Part shown: positions 1 through 13,313 of the stretch, in pieces
How positions within the stretch are numbered: position 1 is the first letter of the stretch
How the letters are laid out: each line of letters starts with the position of its first letter
Assembly (NCBI GenBank): GCA_036337765.1
Contig: JAYZDP010000118.1
Coordinates: 1-24,910, forward strand
Source: JAYZDP01 sp036337765
GTDB lineage: Bacteria > Acidobacteriota > Thermoanaerobaculia > Multivoradales > Multivoraceae
DNA length: 24,910 nt
Direction: 5' to 3'
Notes under the pieces: generated by a model
What the model was told of the DNA's origin: nothing
The model's input: only the letters and a program-made list of their open reading frames with translations
Databases searched by the model: none
Program-made: the position numbers and the translations under genes

Positions 1-166
1 ATCAGTAGATCTCCCTAAAGGCACTGAGATGGTAATGCCGGGAGACAATGTCTCAATGGATGCAGAACTGATTGCGCCGATAGCAATGGAGAAAGGTTTG
101 CGGTTTGCAATTCGAGAAGGAGGCCGCACCGTAGGCGCAGGCAGCATTACTGAGGTTGTTGAATAA
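1..166 (+). CDS. tuf: Elongation factor Tu, C-terminal fragment (first tuf copy, cut by window edge)
   Basis: The frame starting at base 2 encodes the last 54 residues of EF-Tu, the GTPase that carries aminoacyl-tRNA to the ribosomal A site, and stops at TAA 164-166. The domain 3 signatures GTEMVMPGDNV, LIAP and GLRFAIREGGRTVGAG are all visible, so the family call is secure even though the gene is cut at the window edge. A second, complete tuf lies at 15391-16584. Over these 54 residues I count 44 identities to it (about 81%), low for duplicated tuf genes, which are often nearly identical. Codons such as ATA, TCA, AAA and GTA are common here and rare in the rest of the window. Its position upstream of rpmG, tRNA-Trp and secE matches the widespread tuf-rpmG-trnW-secE-nusG order. 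Confidence 0.97.
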   Translation, partial: SVDLPKGTEMVMPGDNVSMDAELIAPIAMEKGLRFAIREGGRTVGAGSITEVVE

Positions 167-203
167 AAATTTAAATATTCATAAGGATATGGAAGTTTAA
201 GGT

Positions 204-353
204 ATGCAGGAGATTATCACCCTTCAGTGCACAGAGTGTAAGCGCAAAAACTATGCCACGACGAAGAATAAGAGGAATGTGACTGACAGGCTCGAGCGCA
301 ATAAGTATTGCAAATGGTGTAGACGGCATACCCTTCATAAGGAGGTGAAGTAA
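204..353 (+). CDS. rpmG: 50S ribosomal protein L33, zinc-binding (C+) form
   Basis: This 49-residue protein begins MQEIITLQCTECK and ends RRHTLHKEVK, the normal length and layout of bacterial L33, a small protein of the large subunit near the E site. Two CxxC pairs (C9/C12 and C36/C39) make it the zinc-ribbon C+ form rather than the zinc-free paralogue. The ATG is preceded by AAGG a few bases upstream. The gene lies 37 bp after the tuf stop in an AT-rich spacer. Its codons include AGG, AGA, AAA and AAT, which the GC-rich genes downstream largely avoid, so it shares the composition of the first tuf copy rather than of secE onwards. Confidence 0.95.
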   Translation: MQEIITLQCTECKRKNYATTKNKRNVTDRLERNKYCKWCRRHTLHKEVK

Positions 354-374
354 GGAGTCGGCAGCCGGGAGTCG
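354..374 (+). repeat. Three tandem imperfect heptamers after rpmG
   Basis: Directly after the rpmG stop come GGAGTCG (354-360), GCAGCCG (361-367) and GGAGTCG (368-374). The outer two are identical and the middle one differs at two bases. The array is flanked by AAGTAA on both sides (348-353 and 375-380). It sits where the AT-richer part of the window gives way to the GC-rich part. No function is known to me. The remaining spacer to 442 holds a 5-bp hairpin (418-430, CAGCT-TCT-AGCTG) and no convincing promoter. Confidence 0.6.
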
Positions 375-442
375 AAGTAAATGGGAGAAAGGCTAATAGT
401 TGTTGGATGTAAATGGTCAGCTTCTAGCTGCGAGTTTAGTAC

Positions 443-519
443 AGGCCAGTAGCTCCAACTGGTAGAGCGCCGGTCTCCAAAACCGGATGTTGGGGGTTCG
501 AATCCCTCCTGGCCTGCCA
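443..519 (+). tRNA. trnW: tRNA-Trp (anticodon CCA), 3' CCA encoded
   Basis: A full cloverleaf can be folded. The acceptor stem AGGCCAG (443-449) pairs perfectly with CTGGCCT (509-515), with discriminator G516 and an encoded CCA at 517-519. The D stem is 452-455/465-468. The anticodon stem CCGGT/ACCGG (470-474/482-486) closes the loop CTCCAAA, placing CCA at 477-479. The T stem 492-496/504-508 has one G-U pair and loop TTCGAAT. A1-U72 and G73 are typical of bacterial tRNA-Trp. It lies between rpmG and secE, the common location for this tRNA, only 14 bp before the secE start codon. Confidence 0.97.
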
Positions 520-533
520 TAGCGAGCAACATC

Positions 534-734
534 ATGAGCTGGGTTGCGAAGACACTAACGTTCCTGGCCGAGGTGAAGGCCGAATGGAAGAAGGTCACAG
601 TTCCCTCATGGAAAGAAGTGCGTGGGACAACCGTGGTCGTGATGGTCGCTTCGTTCCTGCTCTCGATCTACCTCTGGTTCGCCGACATCATCATTCTGCG
701 GCTCTATGAACTCGTACTTGGGATCTTTGGATGA
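534..734 (+). CDS. secE: Preprotein translocase subunit SecE
   Basis: This 66-residue protein has the short single-span form of SecE, the clamp that stabilises SecY in the SecYEG membrane channel. Residues 8-28 form the amphipathic cytoplasmic helix with the conserved EVKAEWKKVTVPSWKEV stretch. About residues 33-62 form the transmembrane segment (VVVMVASFLLSIYLWF). Family identification rests on the W-x-x-V-x-x-P-S/T-x-x-E pattern plus its place immediately upstream of nusG. No good Shine-Dalgarno sequence precedes ATG 534, which falls 15 bases after the tRNA 3' end, so the start is set mainly by alignment to the family. The stop TGA overlaps the nusG start (ATGA). Confidence 0.95.
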   Translation: MSWVAKTLTFLAEVKAEWKKVTVPSWKEVRGTTVVVMVASFLLSIYLWFADIIILRLYELVLGIFG

Positions 735-1294
735 TGAGTGATAGTGCCGACGCGCCTACGGCAGTGAACCGCCAGTGGTACATCGTCCACACCTACTCCG
801 GCTTCGAGGAGCGGGTGAGGGAGGCGCTCACCCAACGAGCCGAGGCCCTCGGCATGGGGGAGAAATTCGGAGAGGTTCGCATTCCCACCGAGACTATTGT
901 CGAGCTTCGGGGTGGCAAGAAGCGCGAGACGCAGCGCAAGTTCTTTCCCGGCTACATCCTGGTTGAGATGGAGATGTCCGACGCCGCTTGGCACGTGGTC
1001 AAGAACACCCCCAAGGTGACGGGTTTCGTCGGCACGGGTAAGAACCCGACTCCCCTGACCCAGTCCGAAGTCGACCAGATTGTCGAGCAAGTGGTGACGG
1101 CGAAGGAAAAGCCGAAGCCGAAGTACGTCTTCGAGAAAGGCGAGATGGTCAAGATTATCGATGGCCCCTTCAACAACTTCACCGGAGTCGTCGACGAGAT
1201 CAACCTGGACCGAAACACGCTCAAGGTAATGGTGACGATCTTCGGTCGACAGACACCGGTAGAGCTCGATTTCCTGCAGGTGCAGAAGGCCTAG
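731..1294 (+). CDS. nusG: Transcription termination/antitermination factor NusG
   Basis: This 187-residue protein binds RNA polymerase during elongation and links it to Rho or the ribosome. The N-terminal NGN domain starts at RQWYIVHTYSGFE (residues 14-26) and includes the RKFFPGYILVEM motif (69-80). The C-terminal KOW domain spans about residues 136-184 with KGEMVKIIDGPFNNF. Length is close to the usual 175-190. Two consecutive ATGs (731 and 734) are possible starts. GGGA at 720-723 is compatible with the first, which overlaps the secE stop and implies translational coupling. rplK follows after 22 bp. Within that gap GGCCTAG occurs twice (1288-1294 and 1297-1303) and can form a small 5-bp hairpin. 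Confidence 0.97.
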   Translation: MMSDSADAPTAVNRQWYIVHTYSGFEERVREALTQRAEALGMGEKFGEVRIPTETIVELRGGKKRETQRKFFPGYILVEMEMSDAAWHVVKNTPKVTGFVGTGKNPTPLTQSEVDQIVEQVVTAKEKPKPKYVFEKGEMVKIIDGPFNNFTGVVDEINLDRNTLKVMVTIFGRQTPVELDFLQVQKA

Positions 1295-1316
1295 TCGGCC
1301 TAGAGGGCTTAAGAGG

Positions 1317-1838
1317 ATGGCCAAGAAAATCACAGGGCAGATCAAGCTGCAGATCCCGGGTGGGCAGGCTTCACCGGCACCGCCGGTGGGTCCGGCTCTC
1401 GGTCAGGCGGGACTGAACATCATGGACTTCTGCAAGGCCTTCAACGCGAAGACCCAGCAGGAGGGCGGTCTGATCATCCCGGTCGTGATCACGGTCTTCG
1501 CCGATCGTACCTATAGCTTCATTACCAAGACACCGCCCGCGGCCGTGCTGCTGAAGAAGGCGCTGGGCATCCAGAAGGGCTCGGGTGAACCGAATCGGGA
1601 GAAGGTCGGAGTCGTCACCCGCGCGCAGCTCGAGGACATCGCCAAGACCAAGGAGCCCGATCTGAACGCCGCCGACCTCGACGCTGCGGTCAAGATCATC
1701 GCCGGCACCGCCCGTTCGATGGGGATCGACACCGAAGAGATTGCGGCCGCCGCGCGTGCTGATGGTGCGGCCTCCGACAGCATGCCTTCTGGCGCCGGAG
1801 ACGACGTCCGCGCCGCAGACGACGCAACCGCCGGGTAA
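1317..1838 (+). CDS. rplK: 50S ribosomal protein L11 with C-terminal extension
   Basis: L11 forms the GTPase-associated centre of the large subunit with 23S rRNA and L10/L12. The N-terminal domain shows PGGQASPAPPVGPALGQAG (residues 14-32), the proline-rich region that contacts release factors and thiopeptides. The C-terminal RNA-binding domain ends around ARSMGID (132-138). The protein is 173 residues, whereas the family usually has about 141. Residues 142-173 are an added tail rich in Ala, Asp and Gly. GAGGG (1303-1307) lies 9 bases before ATG 1317. The gene is followed 19 bp later by rplA. The short nusG-rplK gap leaves little room for the L1-binding mRNA leader known upstream of rplK in Escherichia coli. 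Confidence 0.97.
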   Translation: MAKKITGQIKLQIPGGQASPAPPVGPALGQAGLNIMDFCKAFNAKTQQEGGLIIPVVITVFADRTYSFITKTPPAAVLLKKALGIQKGSGEPNREKVGVVTRAQLEDIAKTKEPDLNAADLDAAVKIIAGTARSMGIDTEEIAAAARADGAASDSMPSGAGDDVRAADDATAG

Positions 1839-1857
1839 TCGAAAGAGGACTCTGGAG

Positions 1858-2559
1858 ATGCCAAAGCACGGTAAGGGCTACAACAGCGCGGCGGAAAAGA
1901 TCGGCGACGAGCCACTCGATCTATCCGATGGCCTCAAGATGGCGCGGGAGTGCTCGCACGTGAAGTTCGACGAGTCGCTCGAGGTCGTCATGCGCCTCGG
2001 CGTCGATCCGAAGCATGCCGACCAGATGGTGCGAGGTACGGTCGTTCTGCCGCACGGCACTGGCAAGTCGCAACGAGTGCTGGTCTTCGCCACGGGCGAG
2101 AAGGTCAAAGAGGCCGAGGACGCCGGCGCAGACGAGGTTGGTGGCGAGGATCTGGCCAAGAAGGTGCAGGACGGCCACCTCGACTTCGACGCGGTCGTGG
2201 CCACTCCCGACATGATGAAGGTGGTCGGCCGCCTCGGCCGCGTGCTTGGCCCGCGAGGGCTGATGCCCAAGCCGAAGACCGGCACTGTGACGGCCGACGT
2301 CGCCAAAGCGATCGACGAGATCAAGGCCGGTAAGGTCGAGTTCCGTGTCGACAAGGCGGGCAACATCCAAGCCGCCGTCGGCAAGATGTCGTTCGAGCAC
2401 GACAAGCTCGAGGACAACGCTCGGGCGTTGATCGACGCCGTGATGCGCGCCAAGCCCCCGGCGGCCAAGGGGAAGTACCTCAGGTCGATCTATCTGTCTT
2501 CGTCCATGGGTCCCGGTATCGAGCTCGACTCGGTGATCCTGGGTCGGGTCGAGGCCTAG
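1858..2559 (+). CDS. rplA: 50S ribosomal protein L1
   Basis: This 233-residue protein matches the usual length of L1, which binds the mobile L1 stalk of 23S rRNA near the E site and in some bacteria represses its own operon. The sequence opens MPKHGKGYNSAAEKI. The hallmark motif GRLGRVLGPRGLMPKPKTGTV lies at about residues 124-144, followed by KAGKVEFRVDKAGNIQ. The frame stays open upstream into rplK, but ATG 1858 is chosen because it aligns with the family N-terminus and has AGAGGA (1844-1849) 8 bases upstream. Only 13 bp separate its stop from rplJ. Confidence 0.97.
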   Translation: MPKHGKGYNSAAEKIGDEPLDLSDGLKMARECSHVKFDESLEVVMRLGVDPKHADQMVRGTVVLPHGTGKSQRVLVFATGEKVKEAEDAGADEVGGEDLAKKVQDGHLDFDAVVATPDMMKVVGRLGRVLGPRGLMPKPKTGTVTADVAKAIDEIKAGKVEFRVDKAGNIQAAVGKMSFEHDKLEDNARALIDAVMRAKPPAAKGKYLRSIYLSSSMGPGIELDSVILGRVEA

Positions 2560-2572
2560 AGGGAGCGTAGAG

Positions 2573-3094
2573 ATGGCACTGGACAAACAGACGAAGGTTG
2601 GCCTCGTCGAGACCTACTCGGAAGGCTTCGTGAACGCGCAGAACGCGTTCGTCGTCAGTTTTCGGGGAATCTCGGTGCCGCAGGCCGACGATCTGCGCTC
2701 GAAGGTCCGTGCCACCGGCGCACACTACCTGGTGGTCAAGAACCGCCTGGCTCTGATCGCGCTGAAAGACACCAAGATGGAGTGCCTCGGCGAGCACTTC
2801 TCAGGCCCGACCGCGGTCGCGTTTCACGACGACGACGCGGTGTCCCTGGCCAAGGTATTGACCGAGTTCAAGAAAGAGGCGGATGTTCTGGAGTTTCGTG
2901 CCGGTCTGGTCGACGGAGCGCCGGTCGCGGCCGACGACATCAAGGCCATCGCCGAGCTGCAGAGCCGTGACGAGCTGATCGCGAAGCTGCTGTTTCTGCT
3001 GCAGTCGCCGATCATTCGCGTGGTCAGAGGCCTGGGAGCGATCACTCGCGACTTCGTGGTGGTCCTCGAACAGATTCGACAACAGAAGGAATGA
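2573..3094 (+). CDS. rplJ: 50S ribosomal protein L10
   Basis: This 173-residue protein is the base of the L7/L12 stalk. The N-terminal rRNA-binding part includes AFVVSFRGISVPQADDLRSK and the motif HYLVVKNRLALIAL. Its C-terminal helix (about 128-173) is the expected docking site for L12 dimers. AGAGGGAG spans the rplA stop and serves as the ribosome binding site for ATG 2573. In many bacteria a leader of 100 bases or more before rplJ holds the L10-L12 feedback site. Here the gap is 13 bp, so such a site would have to lie within rplA. Confidence 0.97.
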   Translation: MALDKQTKVGLVETYSEGFVNAQNAFVVSFRGISVPQADDLRSKVRATGAHYLVVKNRLALIALKDTKMECLGEHFSGPTAVAFHDDDAVSLAKVLTEFKKEADVLEFRAGLVDGAPVAADDIKAIAELQSRDELIAKLLFLLQSPIIRVVRGLGAITRDFVVVLEQIRQQKE

Positions 3095-3097
3095 CGA

Positions 3098-3114
3098 TCT
3101 CGCCCTAGGCGAGA
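3098..3114 (+). promoter_or_regulatory. Hairpin between rplJ and rplL
   Basis: TCTCGCC (3098-3104) pairs perfectly with GGCGAGA (3108-3114) around a CTA loop, giving a 7-bp GC-rich stem in a 40-bp spacer. No T-run follows, so it is not a standard intrinsic terminator. It ends 8 bases before the strong AAGGAG ribosome binding site of rplL. It could isolate the rplL site from upstream structure or serve as an mRNA end. That role is inferred. Confidence 0.45.
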
Positions 3115-3134
3115 GCGCGTGCAAGGAGAAAACG

Positions 3135-3515
3135 ATGGGCGTAGCAGCGGAAGAACTCATCCAGCAGATCGACGAGATGACCGTCCTCGAGCTGAACAAC
3201 CTGGTCAAGTCGCTCGAGGAGCACTACGGGGTCTCGGCTGCCGCCGCGGCGGTAGCGGCTCCGGGCGCTGCCCCGGGGGCCGACGCTGGTGCGGCCGAAG
3301 AGCAGACCGAGTTCGACGTCGTGCTCAACTCTTTCGGCGACAAGAAGATCAACGTGATCAAGGTCGTTCGCGAGGTTACGAGCCTGGGTCTCAAGGAGGC
3401 CAAGGACCTGGTCGAGTCCGCCCCCGTTCCGATCAAGGAAGCGGTCGCGAAGGAAGAAGCCGAAGAATTGAAGGCCAAGCTGGAAGAGGCCGGAGCACAG
3501 GTAGAAATCAAGTAG
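3135..3515 (+). CDS. rplL: 50S ribosomal protein L7/L12
   Basis: This 126-residue stalk protein is present in multiple copies per ribosome and recruits translational GTPases. Residues 1-33 form the dimerisation domain (TVLELNNLVKSLEEHYGV). Residues 34-57 form an Ala/Gly/Pro hinge. Residues 58-126 form the globular C-terminal domain with EFDVVLNSFGDKKINVIKVV and GLKEAKDLVE. AAGGAG at 3123-3128 with a 6-base spacer is one of the best Shine-Dalgarno sites in the window, in keeping with the need for extra L12. A 108-bp spacer with a strong hairpin separates it from rpoB. Confidence 0.98.
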   Translation: MGVAAEELIQQIDEMTVLELNNLVKSLEEHYGVSAAAAAVAAPGAAPGADAGAAEEQTEFDVVLNSFGDKKINVIKVVREVTSLGLKEAKDLVESAPVPIKEAVAKEEAEELKAKLEEAGAQVEIK

Positions 3516-3552
3516 GCGCTTAGTGGGAAGCACCTTCGATGAGGTCGTCTGC

Positions 3553-3572
3553 CGAGTCCCGCGAGGGACTCG
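3553..3572 (+). promoter_or_regulatory. Strong GNRA-capped hairpin in the rplL-rpoB spacer
   Basis: CGAGTCCC (3553-3560) pairs with GGGACTCG (3565-3572) around a GCGA tetraloop, an 8-bp stem in the 108-bp gap (3516-3623). There is no following T-run. In Escherichia coli the same gap holds a partial attenuator and an RNase III processing site that lower rpoBC expression relative to the r-protein genes. An equivalent processing or attenuating role is a reasonable inference from position and structure, not shown by the sequence alone. Confidence 0.5.
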
Positions 3573-3623
3573 CGGGGGGCCTCGTGTCTCTAGCTGGACG
3601 CGGTACAACTCGCGAGGATCGCA

Positions 3624-7904
<4,281 letters not shown>

Positions 7905-7917
7905 GGAGGCGACGGAA

Positions 7918-12093
<4,176 letters not shown>

Positions 12094-12339
12094 GAGGCCG
12101 GGGCAGCGAGAAAACAGGACAGGAGCGTTGCGCGCAGCGCCCCGTAGCTGCTAACCTTTTCCGGTTTCGCGTGGGTGCCCGGCAAGCGGGTTTCACCGTC
12201 CAGAAAAGACAGTTAGGGGTCCCGTCAGGGCCTGATCGACACGAGAGCCGAGGAGCTTTCGCGAAGGCCCTTGAGGCGGGTTTCGTCTTGGGTGCTGGAC
12301 CCCAGCGATTCAGAGATCGACCGGAGAGCAAACACAGGC
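12094..12339 (+). other. 246-bp non-coding gap between rpoC and rpsL, with a direct repeat and hairpins
   Basis: This is the longest gap in the window and joins the rif-type and str-type gene groups. GCGTTG (12125-12130) can pair with CAGCGC (12135-12140) around CGCG, but no T-run follows directly. GCTGG-ACC-CCAGC (12294-12306) is a second small hairpin. The pattern GGTTTCG-n-TGGGTGC occurs at 12163-12178 (2-base gap) and again at 12279-12295 (3-base gap). A very weak sigma70-like pair, TTGCGC (12128-12133) and TAACCT (12152-12157) with 18 bases between, is the only promoter candidate I see and is not convincing. No protein of a known family is encoded here. Confidence 0.5.
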
Positions 12340-12711
12340 ATGCCGACGATTCATCAACTCGTGCGCCACGGGCGCAAACGTCAGACCTCGAAGACCAAGA
12401 GCCCGGCGCTCCAGTCTTCACCCCAAAAACGGGGGGTCTGCGTTCGGGTCTACACCCAGACCCCGAAGAAACCGAACTCCGCGTTGCGCAAGGTCGCCCG
12501 TGTGCGCCTGACGAACGGCATCGAGGTGACGACCTATATCCCGGGTGTGGGGCACAACCTGCAAGAGCACTCCATCGTTCTCATCCGTGGCGGCCGTGTG
12601 AAGGATCTCCCGGGCGTGCGCTACCACGTCGTTCGCGGCACCCTCGACGCGGTCGGCGTCGACGACCGCCGCCGCGGCCGCTCCAAGTACGGAACCAAGA
12701 GGCCCAAGTAG
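12340..12711 (+). CDS. rpsL: 30S ribosomal protein S12
   Basis: This 123-residue decoding-centre protein is of normal length and begins MPTIHQLVRHGRK. The PKKPNSALRKVARV motif (residues 42-55) and RVKDLPGVRYHVVRG (86-100) are intact. Lys43 and Lys88, counting Met1, correspond to the positions where streptomycin resistance changes occur in other bacteria, and both are wild type. Asp89 is the site that RimO modifies in some species. The frame is open further upstream, but ATG 12340 matches the family start. GGAG at 12323-12326 is rather distant and CAGG at 12335-12338 is close. rpsG follows only 2 bp after the stop. Confidence 0.97.
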   Translation: MPTIHQLVRHGRKRQTSKTKSPALQSSPQKRGVCVRVYTQTPKKPNSALRKVARVRLTNGIEVTTYIPGVGHNLQEHSIVLIRGGRVKDLPGVRYHVVRGTLDAVGVDDRRRGRSKYGTKRPK

Positions 12712-12713
12712 TC

Positions 12714-13184
12714 ATGCCCAGGCGAAGAGAAGTTCCGAAGCGGGAGATTCTTCCCGATCCGCTCTACCAGTCACAGCTGGTGACGCGATTCATCAACGTC
12801 ATCATGCGCGATGGAAAGAAGACCGTCGCGGAACGCATTCTCTACGATGCACTGTCTATCGTCAGGGAGCGGATCGACGACGATCCGCTCAAGGTATTTA
12901 AACGCGCCGTTGACAACGTCAAGCCCTCGGTGGAGGTCAAGTCCCGACGTGTCGGTGGCTCGACCTATCAGGTCCCTGTCGAAGTTCGGCCGGGCCGCCG
13001 CCTGGCGCTCTCGATGCGCTGGATCATCCAAAACGCGAAACGACGCGGCGAACGGACGATGCGACAGAAGCTGGCAGGTGAGTTGATGGATGCTGCCGAG
13101 AGTCGAGGCTCAGCCATCAAGAAGAAGGAGGATACTCATCGCATGGCGGACGCCAATAAGGCATTCGCACACTACCGGTGGTAG
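12714..13184 (+). CDS. rpsG: 30S ribosomal protein S7
   Basis: This 156-residue protein, exactly the usual length, nucleates assembly of the 30S head and contacts E-site tRNA. It starts MPRRREVPKREILPDP and contains FINVIMRDGKKTVAERI and the GGSTYQVPVEVRPGRR motif, ending ANKAFAHYRW. The same frame is open far upstream through rpsL in the wrong register, so ATG 12714 is chosen by family alignment. AAGAGG (12697-12702), inside rpsL, is the likely ribosome binding site. The 2-bp gap from rpsL leaves no room for the S7 feedback structure known from the Escherichia coli rpsL-rpsG spacer. Confidence 0.97.
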   Translation: MPRRREVPKREILPDPLYQSQLVTRFINVIMRDGKKTVAERILYDALSIVRERIDDDPLKVFKRAVDNVKPSVEVKSRRVGGSTYQVPVEVRPGRRLALSMRWIIQNAKRRGERTMRQKLAGELMDAAESRGSAIKKKEDTHRMADANKAFAHYRW

Positions 13185-13249
13185 CACTCCAGGTCTGAGT
13201 GATCGGAACCCCCGCCCGGCGATAGAGGCTGGGTGGCAGGCCGGTCTGA

Positions 13250-13284
13250 GGGGCTCGATTTTCCTTCGATTCCCCACCTTTTTT
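13250..13284 (+). terminator. Terminator-like hairpin and T-run in the fusA leader
   Basis: Within the 129-bp gap before fusA, GGGG (13250-13253) and TCGA (13255-13258) can pair with TCGA (13266-13269) and CCCC (13272-13275), with a small internal loop and a 7-base apical loop. ACC and then six T (13279-13284) follow. This resembles an intrinsic terminator or attenuator, though the stem is interrupted and only moderately stable. A further pairing, CCGGC (13216-13220) with GCCGG (13240-13244), lies just upstream. A partial stop here would set the EF-G and EF-Tu level against S12 and S7. This is inference. Confidence 0.35.
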
Positions 13285-13313
13285 GATTTGAAGCTTACGG
13301 ACAGATTCGAACA

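Noticed and set aside
400..428. Promoter before tRNA-Trp (TTGTTG / TCTAGC)
   Set aside because: The -10 box matches only three of six bases. It is noted, but not supported.
335..598. Minus-strand open frame containing EGFEPPTSGFGDRRS
   Set aside because: It is the antisense reading of tRNA-Trp and the secE start. This peptide pattern is a familiar artefact of translating tRNA genes on the wrong strand.
1741..1857. Upstream extension of the rplA frame
   Set aside because: It overlaps the 3' end of rplK in another frame and has no L1-like residues. ATG 1858 has a ribosome binding site and gives the normal length.
12128..12157. Sigma70-like promoter TTGCGC / TAACCT
   Set aside because: Each box matches about half of the consensus and overlaps the hairpin. 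This is too weak to list as a promoter.
12125..12160. Possible rpoC terminator
   Set aside because: A 6-bp stem is present, but the TTTT run lies 17 bases after it and the intervening bases are GC-rich, so it does not fit an intrinsic terminator.
12171..13184. Long upstream extension of the rpsG frame through rpsL
   Set aside because: The upstream part reads rpsL out of frame. ATG 12714 gives the standard 156-residue S7.
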